The position numbers and the translations under genes are program-made. This document shows positions 55,379 through 62,866 of a stretch of 64,000 nt of DNA, piece by piece. This stretch comes from BJGV01 sp964194745. GTDB lineage: Bacteria > Pseudomonadota > Gammaproteobacteria > Burkholderiales > Nitrosomonadaceae. The notes below the pieces were generated by a model. It saw only the letters and a list, made by a program, of their open reading frames with translations, was not told the origin of the DNA and made no database searches. Location of the stretch: contig OZ252054.1 in assembly GCA_965248035.1 (NCBI GenBank), positions 1,178,001-1,242,000 of the forward strand, given 5' to 3'. The stretch's first letter is position 1; every line of letters starts with the position of its first letter.

Positions 55379-56422
55379 TTAAGAGTGTTCGTGTTCAAAG
55401 GGATCTAATACAATAACGAAGCGAAAAGTAATCCGGTAATCTGGGTCTGTTTGAAAACCGTTGGTGTCTTTCACTATTGGTGTTCCGATCGATAAGGCAG
55501 TATTCCAATTGCTGCCACCAGAATATCTGATTCCCGGTGAGATCCAAACGATATTGCCTCCCGAATTGGGGTCCCTCATACCATGAGTTCTCAGGTAGTC
55601 TTGCCAGGCACCATTTATTTCCAAAATGCCTGTCCATTGGGATTGGTTACTAGAAGAGAAAAGAGCATCTTTCGCTTCACCAACAAAAGCATAAGAAAGC
55701 GCAAAATTATACTCAAAAATATCACCAAGATCGGTACTTCGTGCCCCTGAGGTTGCAACAGTATAGAGAACACTGGAATCAAACGAGAACTTTCCCATGG
55801 CACGCGTAAAGGAAAGGCCGGCAGATGGATTCCATGAACCACCGCTGGGTTGAGAGTGTACTTCAATTAGTTCACCAGCCTTATCACGTTGGCGAGTGGC
55901 GCCAGTTGGGGTTTTAAGACCCACCACTACTGATAGATGATTTAAATCATCCTCAGAACGAAAGATGCGGTATTGACCAAAGAAGGAAACACCTCCAAAC
56001 CCATCAGGATTACCCTGGTCATGAAATTCTTCACCAAATCCATGTGCTGAGAGCACATCATCACGTCGCACATAAGCAAACCTAGTGCCCAATGTTAAGT
56101 CGTCGGTCACGCCAATTGCTGCAAACACTGATGGGATTGTAAGTGCTTTTGTGCTGTGAACATCACTACGAGGTTCACTCGAAGCAGCACTACTTATGGC
56201 GAGTAATCTGCCAGCCGAAACATTATCGAATTCTGAAAATTGAGTAATTAGGCCCGTTGCAATCTTACCCTTAGGGAGTGTTAAACCCGTTTGAGTAATA
56301 ATCGGAGATGCGGTACCAATCCCAAACCCTATTGAACCATGATCAGCGAAAACGGCGTTACTATAAACAGCAAACGTTGATGCCAAAAAACATCGCATGA
56401 AAAGTTTTTTCGTTTGATTCAT
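55379..56422 (-). CDS. Outer-membrane transporter-like protein
   Basis: A protein of about 347 residues from the ATG at 56422 with a signal peptide ending F-A-D-H-G-S. The mature part is glycine- and aromatic-rich alternating beta sequence (F-G-G-V-S-F-F-G-Q-Y-R-I-F, G-L-K-T-P-T-G), resembling 'transporter' proteins of the phenol-degradation meta-pathway type. A longer frame to 56467 adds 15 charged residues without signal character and is rejected. Probable operon with the BNR protein gene. Ligand unknown; similar pairs occur next to metal-resistance genes, which are not visible here. Confidence 0.7.
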   Translation of the reverse strand: MNQTKKLFMRCFLASTFAVYSNAVFADHGSIGFGIGTASPIITQTGLTLPKGKIATGLITQFSEFDNVSAGRLLAISSAASSEPRSDVHSTKALTIPSVFAAIGVTDDLTLGTRFAYVRRDDVLSAHGFGEEFHDQGNPDGFGGVSFFGQYRIFRSEDDLNHLSVVVGLKTPTGATRQRDKAGELIEVHSQPSGGSWNPSAGLSFTRAMGKFSFDSSVLYTVATSGARSTDLGDIFEYNFALSYAFVGEAKDALFSSSNQSQWTGILEINGAWQDYLRTHGMRDPNSGGNIVWISPGIRYSGGSNWNTALSIGTPIVKDTNGFQTDPDYRITFRFVIVLDPFEHEHS

Positions 56423-56544
56423 AATTAGCTCTAAGTCTAGTCGATGAAAGAATCTAGACATGCCCACTTACTACGTGAGCGTTCTTAAATAAATTCGGAG
56501 TAATTCTGAGAGAGTATTAAGACAGAATTTTACTAATTTGGGAA

Positions 56545-56578
56545 TGTGGTAAATTGCCACATGCGACAGATTGTCGCA
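56545..56578. promoter_or_regulatory. Two adjacent 17-bp dyads upstream of the transporter gene
   Basis: tgtgg-taaattg-ccaca (56545-56561) directly abuts tgcgaca-gat-tgtcgca (56562-56578). Each is a perfect inverted repeat in its arms. They lie about 120-155 bases before the transporter ATG, a typical place for an activator or repressor. The regulator is unknown. Confidence 0.5.
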
Positions 56579-56695
56579 CCCCGCCTTTGATCAAAAAGGT
56601 CTCGTGGGTGGAGCGGGTCTTCGGGGTGCGAAGATCACAAAATTCCATCCATAAATGAATCACCCGGCAAAACGTTTTCTACAACTAGTAAACTT

Positions 56696-56722
56696 AACCC
56701 GGCCTAGTGCCGGGTTTTTTGT
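56696..56722 (+). terminator. Rho-independent terminator, plus strand
   Basis: aacccggc / gccgggtt stem with 5-base loop, followed by a T tract on the plus strand. No plus-strand gene precedes it within 1.5 kb, but 56575-56650 is rich in self-complementary sequence (a stem tcttcg / cgaaga near 56628-56645). A small RNA transcribed on the plus strand is possible. Confidence 0.75.
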
Positions 56723-56730
56723 GCGCATAT

Positions 56731-56761
56731 GAATGTCTGCTCTGTGCCAAAAGCGGACATT
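56731..56761. repeat. Palindromic repeat, copy B
   Basis: gaatgtctgctct-gtgccaa-aagcggacatt: same family as copy A, with one arm mismatched. It begins 9 bases after the terminator T tract. Confidence 0.75.
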
Positions 56762-56854
56762 TATTGTTACTGCAAATCCTTGCCGTTATTAATTAGTGTA
56801 AGTAGAATTCAAAAGTTTTTCGGTCACATAGGTAAAATCAAGCAAAGCCGTCGG

Positions 56855-57178
56855 TCATTCGTCCGGCTTGCCCAGCACGCCGAACTCGACCGGCGTTTTG
56901 ACGTAGAAAAGATTCACGCCTTCTTCTCGCAAATAATCGAACAAAAGATCCACTTGTTCTTTACTGGCTACCATTACGATTTCCTGCGGCTGGTCGGCTA
57001 GTTCGAAGAAGTGAGCGGAGTGAATGTGACGATGCTGACCGTAGCTTTCGCTGGCCGCCACAACAGTTGCTCCGCGCAATCCCAGATCACGGGCGGTAAG
57101 CATGAGCCACTCTGCCATCGGTTTGTGCCCGTGGCGATGATCCTGTTGGGTATAAAAAGTGAGCTGATAACCTTTCAT
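56855..57178 (-). CDS. DUF190 (PII-like) protein
   Basis: About 107 residues from the ATG at 57178, which has GAGGAG upstream and gives M-K-G-Y-Q-L-T-F-Y, the family start. G-L-R-G-A-T-V-V, I-H-S-A-H-F-F-E-L-A-D-Q-P and F-Y-V-K-T-P-V-E-F-G are the DUF190 signature blocks. The fold is PII-like and often encoded with the fluoride channel CrcB, which is not in this window. A regulatory or ligand-sensing role is inferred. Confidence 0.9.
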   Translation of the reverse strand: MKGYQLTFYTQQDHRHGHKPMAEWLMLTARDLGLRGATVVAASESYGQHRHIHSAHFFELADQPQEIVMVASKEQVDLLFDYLREEGVNLFYVKTPVEFGVLGKPDE

Positions 57179-57228
57179 CGGTATCTCCTCATGAACGTTT
57201 GATTTGCTCATCATAAAACTCAGCATGA

Positions 57229-57519
57229 CTAGTAATCGTACCCGTCTGGATCAACGACAATGGGAGCTTCTGTGGCATAGGGGTTGTTTATGCTCTTATT
57301 GCTATAAGGCGAGCCATTGACTCCAAAAGGGTTATTAATAGAATCTTGCGAATATGGCGAACCAAACTCACCATACGGATTACTCACCGAATTTTGATCA
57401 TACGGATTCGCATTTAGATTACCTAAATACTTTCCCGATTGAGGATCTACAAGTATGGGTGGACCTGTGTAAGCTACAACAAAAAAAAGTAGAAAATTGA
57501 TTGCAAGTATCTTTTTCAT
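57229..57519 (-). CDS. Small secreted protein with N-P-Y/G-S-P-Y repeats
   Basis: A 96-residue protein with a signal peptide (M-K-K-I-L-A ... V-V-A-Y-T). The mature part repeats a unit of about 20 residues, S-P-Y-S-x-x-S-I-N-N-P-Y/F-G, three times with variation, and then ends V-D-P-D-G-Y-D-Y. Similar tandem Asn/Pro/Tyr proteins occur in many proteobacteria with unknown function. It is 51 bases upstream of the DUF190 gene on the same strand. Confidence 0.75.
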   Translation of the reverse strand: MKKILAINFLLFFVVAYTGPPILVDPQSGKYLGNLNANPYDQNSVSNPYGEFGSPYSQDSINNPFGVNGSPYSNKSINNPYATEAPIVVDPDGYDY

Positions 57520-58146
57520 TTGTTACTGGCGTGCTTTTTAAAAAGATTCCTACAGACATGACCTAACCTAAGTCCAAAGAAATAAAATCCCGCGCTTGGT
57601 TCCCTAGCCGCTTTGATCTCGGCTTTGGAATTATGACCTAGAAAGTGATTGTATGTATTAATAGCTTGCTTTTATCAATACAAGAGTAATTGCCCCGAGG
57701 ATTATGCGCGTCTGTTGTTCTTCATTCATAAAGAAGCAGTCAGTTGTTACCAAAGCACTTTCGTGTAAGTCTCCTACAAATAAAACCCCACTTACGTCCA
57801 ACCAAATAGATTTTATTTCTCGGATTCTCCGTTTCGTAGCTATTGTTCCAGCCTATTGCCTGAAACAGAAAGCAATACATCAAAATTCCCAATACGGGCG
57901 CAATCGCCTTTAGTATTTCTTCCATATAAACTTAAACCATCGTGAGTTGTAACTATATACCCTATCGTAGGTGGTGCAAATCTCATATCTTGTTGGATTC
58001 TTTGCCTCGCTTAACCTCAATTAGTGATACTTAACATTGGATTTTCTTGTCTGGCGTTTAAGTATCAGCGTGTATACTAGATGCACCTTGCAAGCAAAAG
58101 ACGCTGAGCTAGTTGAGTGGACCACTGAAATGAAGGCGAGATTGTA
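57520..58146. other. Long spacer with a possible small membrane ORF
   Basis: No clear gene in 627 bases. A minus-strand frame at 57740-57925 (61 residues: a hydrophobic I-L-M-Y-C-F-L-F start, then W-N-N-S-Y-E-T-E-N-P and a basic C terminus) could be a small membrane protein but has a weak ribosome-binding site. The right end should hold the promoter for the gene at 58147. Confidence 0.35.
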
Positions 58147-58524
58147 ATGTCTGATTTTAATGCGCCAAATCTAAAAATAATCAATGCCATTGACAAACCC
58201 CTAACGAGTTATACTTCCAGAGTCCTATTTATCGGAGATGATCAAGCCGAATTAGGCAAGCGTCTTGAGTATATAGCGTTGGGGAAATTTAGCAGCGATC
58301 CAATTGCCGAAGAGAACTTCCTTCGTTCTTGTGGATATAAGCTTGCACAGGAAGGTCTTATTTTGACAAGCTTGATAATCTCTAGAATTGGCTACATGTG
58401 CAAGAAGCTGCCTTCTGAGGAAAAGAAAATACTCCATGTTCTAGGAGACTTTATCCTTGAAGAAATTGACCCTGCTCTTCACAACGCTTTAAATACATGT
58501 GCGTCGTATAGACACATCAATTAG
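58147..58524 (+). CDS. Hypothetical protein (125 residues)
   Basis: A soluble, mixed alpha/beta-looking protein that begins M-S-D-F-N-A-P-N-L and has an F-I-G-D-D-Q stretch and a helical C-terminal half. I do not recognise a family. It has a plausible start with an AGGCGAG sequence upstream and is followed after 6 bases by a small membrane protein gene, so the two are probably cotranscribed. Confidence 0.6.
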   Translation: MSDFNAPNLKIINAIDKPLTSYTSRVLFIGDDQAELGKRLEYIALGKFSSDPIAEENFLRSCGYKLAQEGLILTSLIISRIGYMCKKLPSEEKKILHVLGDFILEEIDPALHNALNTCASYRHIN

Positions 58525-58530
58525 GACATC

Positions 58531-58722
58531 ATGTGGAGTAAGATTTTATCTGCAATACTGATTACAGTTTTCTTTCCCTGGTCATTACTAGTAATGATCT
58601 TGCTGTACGGATGGGATAAAACTGTCATAATCCTTAGAGAATTGGCTACAGATAGGTTTGTCCAAATAGCCTTACTCATAGTTGCCGTCATAATCTTGCA
58701 ATTCTTAGTTCTACCACCTTAA
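58531..58722 (+). CDS. Small hypothetical membrane protein (63 residues)
   Basis: Two hydrophobic stretches (I-L-I-T-V-F-F-P-W-S-L-L-V-M-I-L-L near the start and L-L-I-V-A-V-I-I-L-Q-F-L-V-L at the end) around a short charged loop, which suggests a two-span inner-membrane protein. It starts 6 bases after the 125-residue gene, probably one operon. Function unknown. Confidence 0.6.
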   Translation: MWSKILSAILITVFFPWSLLVMILLYGWDKTVIILRELATDRFVQIALLIVAVIILQFLVLPP

Positions 58723-58800
58723 CACCACAACAAATTATGGCCATGATTGGCTAGAACTGACAATGATCACTTAATCCCCTCTGCCCAGCCATAGGCTGAG

Positions 58801-59007
58801 TTATTCACTTATCACAAAACGATAGCAGCACTTATTGCACTATGCTTTGCATATAAAAAGATATGGCATCCTGAATTAGTATACAATCCAGGACAAATTC
58901 GTGCGACTCCACAAGTTAAGAGGACTTATAGGGCTTACTTTTTGTTCGTTACTATGCTAGTAGTGATTGTACTTATGATTCCCTACTTTATTTCAAGCAT
59001 CAACTGA
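58801..59007 (+). pseudogene. Remnant of a membrane-protein gene without start codon
   Basis: An open frame of about 68 codons (I-A-A-L-I-A-L-C-F-A-Y-K-K-I-W, later L-F-V-T-M-L-V-V-I-V-L-M-I) ends at a TGA. A stop lies just upstream and no ATG, GTG or TTG start is available in a useful place, so it looks like the 3' part of a lost gene. Origin unknown. Confidence 0.4.
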
Positions 59008-59073
59008 ACGGTGTTACTTGTAACACTACTATGCACTACAATTTTGAATTAAAAAATAATAGGAAGATGACAT

Positions 59074-59457
59074 ATGCTTACTATGTTTGCTCGATCTAGC
59101 TGCCCTATCACTAATGCGCTAGATATTTTCGGTGATAAGTGGACATTACTGATTATTCGGGATCTTGTACTTGGTAAAAAGCGTTATCTGGAATTTACAT
59201 CCTCACCAGAAAAAAACACCTCAAATATCCTTGCAGATCGATTGGAAAGATTACAGGCTAGCGACATTGTGACTCGACATGCCTATCAGCATAACCCCGT
59301 ACGCTACGAATATGTTTTAACAAATAAGGGCGAGAGTCTAAGGCCAATATTGAAGACTATTGCTTCATGGGGATTAGAACATTTTCCTGGCACTATGGTA
59401 TTTGCTCAGTCAGGTAATACTAAGCATCGGCAGAACTATGATGATTCTAAAAATTAG
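59074..59457 (+). CDS. HxlR-family transcriptional regulator
   Basis: A 127-residue winged-helix regulator. C-P-I-T-N-A-L-D-I-F-G-D-K-W-T with the conserved Cys at residue 10 and L-L-I-I-R-D-L mark the HxlR family, whose members often sense reactive aldehydes or oxidants through that Cys. The likely start is the ATG at 59074, with a second Met three residues on. The gene is alone; its target is not evident. Confidence 0.85.
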   Translation: MLTMFARSSCPITNALDIFGDKWTLLIIRDLVLGKKRYLEFTSSPEKNTSNILADRLERLQASDIVTRHAYQHNPVRYEYVLTNKGESLRPILKTIASWGLEHFPGTMVFAQSGNTKHRQNYDDSKN

Positions 59458-59537
59458 TTCTGACAACACCTGTCAGATGTCAATTACTGGAAAGCGCCAA
59501 TAACATATTTAACTTCTTGACCAAGGGCTAAGCCCAT

Positions 59538-59825
59538 GGTTTATATTCTTTTACTAAAAAATATTAACCTTGAAGGCTCAGTGATGATACCAGGCTTTGT
59601 TGAGATGGACAGCGACACTTTCTATGGTGATATTTGGCACAGATCAAGGATGACGTAGAAATCATAGAGAGTAACCGAGATGACGCTAAGAAAGGCGTCT
59701 GTACGGTTATCATTAAATGGGGTTACAAAGACGATACTAAAGAAAAAGCCATCCTCGCTATCAGCCAACTTGGCGGTGCGGAAGAGAAGCACTGGGTAGT
59801 CTCGAGCCTGACTCAAAGGACTTAA
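59538..59825 (+). pseudogene. Small hypothetical gene split by a frameshift
   Basis: A frame from ATG 59538 encodes M-V-Y-I-L-L-L-K-N-I and F-V-E-M-D-S-D-T-F-Y, then stops just after a point (near 59628) where another frame continues coherently: A-Q-I-K-D-D-V-E-I-I, V-C-T-V-I-I-K-W-G-Y and S-Q-L-G-G-A-E-E. Joined, it would be about 95 residues of an unknown family. A single base change in the tattt stretch would account for it. Confidence 0.45.
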
Positions 59826-59835
59826 AGAGTGAGTT

Positions 59836-59866
59836 GAATGTCTGCTTTTGGCACAAAGCGGTCATG
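59836..59866. repeat. Palindromic repeat, copy C (loop in opposite orientation)
   Basis: gaatgtctgcttt-tggcac-aaagcggtcatgc: arms as in the other copies, but the loop is tggcac, the reverse complement of the gtgcca seen elsewhere, so this copy lies in the other orientation. Confidence 0.7.
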
Positions 59867-60216
59867 CTTCTAATCAAGGCATTTTATAATGCACTGTATA
59901 AAGGATGCCATCAGATTAATTTCTATATACGTATGTGCGCGTGTTATGGAGTAGCAATACTTACATGTTTAAGAAAGGCTGAGTTCCCCTTTGTGTTTTT
60001 TCCAACAAGTGAGAATAGGTGGGGGTACACCTAGTTTGGAACTAACCCACCTCCTATCAATCTAGTACTTACCCTTCTATCCTTTCTCCAATTTTAGCGC
60101 CTAGGAATTCTGCAACATTGGCATAACCGAACGAGTTGTAAGATTTCATAAATATTTGTGGATTAACCTGTCAATACTTGTCATACGAGTATGCCTAATA
60201 CAATAAGGAGGACACC
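59867..60216. other. Intergenic region before the universal stress protein gene
   Basis: I see no convincing gene in these 350 bases. They carry the promoter for the gene at 60217; an AAGGAGGA Shine-Dalgarno lies directly before its GTG. Confidence 0.5.
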
Positions 60217-60717
60217 GTGCAAGTATCCATCAAAAAAATTATTCTAGCCACTGACTTTTCGGATGCATCTAACGATGCCGGTTGCCATGCCTTATTGTTG
60301 GCCCACACTTACAAAGAGAAGCTCAAAGTTCTTCACGTATTTGATGTAGGTGCGTGGAACGTTCCTTCGCAGCATTACTTAACGATGAGAGGATTTGACT
60401 TAACGGTAGGAGGACTTGAATTAACGACAGAAGAACTAGACAGGTTGGCTGAAAGCCAAGAACAAGTCCGACAACGAGGAAAAGATGCCCTTAAAAAACT
60501 AGCAGATTCTTTTGACCTAGAAGTCGAAACTATCTTCACTGAGGGCGACCCAGGCCATGAGATCGTTCGCGTTGCAGAAGAACTCAAAGCTGATCTAATC
60601 GTCCTCGGAACACATGGCCATAGTGGATGGAAACGATTTACCATCGGAAGTGTTGCAGAGTTCGTTGGTAGACACGCTCCTTGCGCTGTCTTTACTATCA
60701 GACCTAAAGGAAAATAG
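60217..60717 (+). CDS. Universal stress protein (UspA family)
   Basis: A 166-residue UspA protein starting at GTG after AAGGAGGA. I-L-A-T-D-F-S-D-A-S at the start and the ATP-binding C-terminal G-T-H-G-H-S-G-W and G-S-V-A-E-F-V-G-R-H motif are intact. Such proteins respond to starvation, oxygen and other stress. It is monocistronic. The 'G-x2-G-x9-G' nucleotide motif suggests ATP-binding type. Confidence 0.92.
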   Translation: MQVSIKKIILATDFSDASNDAGCHALLLAHTYKEKLKVLHVFDVGAWNVPSQHYLTMRGFDLTVGGLELTTEELDRLAESQEQVRQRGKDALKKLADSFDLEVETIFTEGDPGHEIVRVAEELKADLIVLGTHGHSGWKRFTIGSVAEFVGRHAPCAVFTIRPKGK

Positions 60718-60887
60718 ATAGAGCCTCCTCTTTCCTTTCATCAATTGACGAAAAATTTTTCTACTGGGAAAGTTCTACTTAATTAGTCGATATCTATCGA
60801 TCGGTAACAAGCCAGATAGTAAGGATAACCTCAATAATCTCCGTTTGGTTGTAGACTGAAATACGTGATACTCAATTCATCGAACAC

Positions 60888-60995
60888 CTACTTCACCGTT
60901 TCCGGTGTCGGAAATTTCCATTTGCTGCCAAGAATTTCCTTGCATAGTTGATAGAGCCAGACGATGTAGTTCCAACCGTCCGCGATGATTTGCAT
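60888..60995 (-). CDS. Possible micro-ORF after the 206-residue hypothetical gene
   Basis: A 35-codon frame beginning M-Q-I-I-A-D-G-W-N-Y-I-V-W-L-Y, two bases after the stop of the gene at 60998. The amphipathic, Trp-rich composition looks coding rather than random, and it may be the C-terminal remnant of a longer protein. No family recognised. Confidence 0.3.
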   Translation of the reverse strand: MQIIADGWNYIVWLYQLCKEILGSKWKFPTPETVK

Positions 60996-60997
60996 TG

Positions 60998-61618
60998 TTA
61001 GACGCTTTTTAGCCCTTCAAACTTGATAAAAATTCCGTACCCTCGATAGAATGGAAAATAATTACCTTTAGATTTTGCGTCTGGATCATCTGTATTTGCT
61101 AAAGCAACAGATGCGAAATAACCTACCTTACCCATGTGAGCACAGTTTTGTGCTATTTCATTAATGTTATGTGGAAATACCGCCTCTTTATCAGGATACT
61201 TCGCTACACGCACGACTACCCAGTGAGCACTTTCAGATTCTTCAAACCATATTGATGGATCTATGTGCAAAGATGACTGAGCAGAAAAAACATCTTTCCC
61301 TTGTTTAGTTAAATAGGTTTTTACTGTTTGAATAGCAAAGTCGTGCAGCTCCCATTCGGACATCTCTATTAGTTCGTCAGATACCATCGCAACAGGATCG
61401 ATAATCACCCCAGATTCAGCATTGACAAGGCCCCATCCAGTGTGGCAAGGCACGTATGTAGAAAGCCTTTGCTCCATAGACATTATGCAAGCAGTCGCTT
61501 TTGCTTCACGCGAAACATCCAAGAACAGTTTACTTGATTTTTGAAAGTTAAATTCGGCTGCCTCTATAAAGACAAAGAAAAGTTGATTGCCTAGCCTAAA
61601 GGATAGATGTTCAGCCAT
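60998..61618 (-). CDS. Hypothetical protein (206 residues)
   Basis: A soluble protein of unknown family with F-F-V-F-I-E-A-A-E-F and W-V-V-V-R-V-A-K-Y-P segments and a C-terminal F-Y-R-G-Y-G-I-F-I-K-F. No signal peptide or membrane segment. Its 3' end is followed closely by a possible micro-ORF. Cannot assign a function. Confidence 0.6.
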   Translation of the reverse strand: MAEHLSFRLGNQLFFVFIEAAEFNFQKSSKLFLDVSREAKATACIMSMEQRLSTYVPCHTGWGLVNAESGVIIDPVAMVSDELIEMSEWELHDFAIQTVKTYLTKQGKDVFSAQSSLHIDPSIWFEESESAHWVVVRVAKYPDKEAVFPHNINEIAQNCAHMGKVGYFASVALANTDDPDAKSKGNYFPFYRGYGIFIKFEGLKSV

Positions 61619-62148
61619 CGGAAGATTTAGATTCGATCTAATCCAATTTAATTCTTTACCATCTTTTGATTAAAGGAAACGTCCCGCGGCTTGGCAAGCA
61701 TTTTTAAATTCCTGGCTGGGCGTACTTTGTCCCACTTGATACATAATCGTTTCCCATTACGTATAGCACCGCAATTTGCCTCCGCGAACCGGGGCATCCG
61801 TGTGATACGGCATTGTACTGTGATGCCTGACCTTTTTGCTTGTTTTAATTGGTGCCGACACAAAGAGTCGAACTCGGGACTTTCTGATTACAATTCAGAG
61901 TTCGCTTGGTTATTTTGTGGGATTGCGCAATTTGTTCTAAGGTATGATTCTAGAGGATACGTTCTTTTGCATCTTCCAGAATAAGCTGTTTACGGTCTAG
62001 GGGAATTAGTGTCATTACTTTTATGCTTACGTTTAGATATATTATTATAGCATAAATATGACATTAGCATATTATCTACTCCGGCTGAGTCGACGCTGCA
62101 TGGCTTGCTCGGCACGGTATGCTGCCTCCAGTTCAGACAGTACGTTAG
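61619..62148. other. Spacer with the right tRNA-like repeat and coding debris
   Basis: No sound gene. It holds the right tRNA-Thr-like repeat (61850-61899). At its right end (62062-62160, minus) an open stretch in a different frame from the gene at 62149 reads A-R-F-I-I-A-N-V-L-S-E-L-E-A-A-Y and Q-R-R-L-S-R, which may be the original C terminus of that gene after a frameshift. Confidence 0.35.
61850..61899 (-). repeat. Right copy of tRNA-Thr 3'-half-like direct repeat (candidate att site)
   Basis: On the minus strand: a 5-bp anticodon stem (tctga / tcaga) with loop attgtaa (anticodon TGT, Thr), a T arm with the tTCGA core, and an acceptor end finishing in CCA. The D arm and 5' acceptor are missing. 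It repeats 51841-51888 in the same orientation, 10.0 kb away. It is a fragment, not a working tRNA. Confidence 0.7.
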
Positions 62149-62532
62149 CTATGATAAAGCGGGCTTGCCCTCGATTTGAAGTTTTCTTGTCTCAGGAGCA
62201 AGCGAGTCCAGCGGTTTATGTTCACCTTTAATTCGATCAACCTTCTTTCGGCTGACATTTAGTTCACTTGTAATTCTATTTTTTACTTTAGTGGGGCAAT
62301 GGTGCTTGGTACGTTTCGCTCCAATTTCTTCGCTGTGCAAGGTAATCTGCTTCACGACTTCTCTTATTTCTTCATAAACGCGCTTCACGTCAGGTTTTGT
62401 TGGTAATGTTTTTTGTAACTGTCCTTTTAACCTAGTCATCCATATCGCAGGAATTTTCTTGTTGCCATTCAGTGCCAGTAATTCTTTAGCAAAAGAATCT
62501 ATAAGCTCAAACGCATTATTGTCGGTGTCCAT
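62149..62532 (-). CDS. Hypothetical protein (127 residues), possibly frameshifted at its 3' end
   Basis: A mostly helical, basic protein with K-D-V-K-R-V-Y-E-E-I-like and K-V-D-R-I-K-G-E-H segments. No family recognised. The region after its stop continues with protein-like sequence in another frame (62062-62160), so the true C terminus may have been about 30 residues longer. Preceded by a GGGAGGGA-like Shine-Dalgarno. Confidence 0.5.
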   Translation of the reverse strand: MDTDNNAFELIDSFAKELLALNGNKKIPAIWMTRLKGQLQKTLPTKPDVKRVYEEIREVVKQITLHSEEIGAKRTKHHCPTKVKNRITSELNVSRKKVDRIKGEHKPLDSLAPETRKLQIEGKPALS

Positions 62533-62866
62533 GATTCCCTCCTACCCGGAAATTTCTGGTTCATAGATTCCACCACGCTGACAGCATGCTCTTCACTCAG
62601 GTGCAAGTAAAACTTTAGCATTTTACCACATATTGTATGACTTATGTAATATTTCTACCGAATATTGTATATAGACACATATGGATAATAAGAAGGTAAC
62701 AACTATACGTGGACAGAAGACCGAGGACAGGTAGATACTTTTCTGAATGTCTGCTTTGTGCCAAAAGCGGACGTTGAATTGCCTCCCTAACCTACATACA
62801 CTATCCTAAGCCTGCGAACTACTAGATATCCATTAAGGTTGTATATATTTTACTCAGAGAATCATT
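62533..62866. other. Intergenic region with palindromic repeat copy D
   Basis: No gene seen in 334 bases. It includes copy D of the palindromic repeat at 62745-62775. Confidence 0.5.
62745..62775. repeat. Palindromic repeat, copy D
   Basis: gaatgtctgcttt-gtgcca-aaagcggacgttg: the loop and most of both arms match copies A and B. The stretch acttttct just before it is also shared with copy A, so that flank may belong to the repeat. Confidence 0.75.

Noticed and set aside
56762..56854. Fluoride riboswitch near the DUF190 gene
   Set aside because: DUF190 genes often accompany crcB and this riboswitch, but I find no matching conserved core on the minus strand upstream of 57178 or in this spacer.
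57704..57913. A 69-codon plus-strand frame
   Set aside because: Opposite to a more protein-like minus-strand frame; composition looks random and there is no ribosome-binding site.
61648..61863. A 71-codon minus-strand frame, rich in Arg and Lys
   Set aside because: It starts inside the tRNA-like repeat, has no ribosome-binding site and no recognisable domain.
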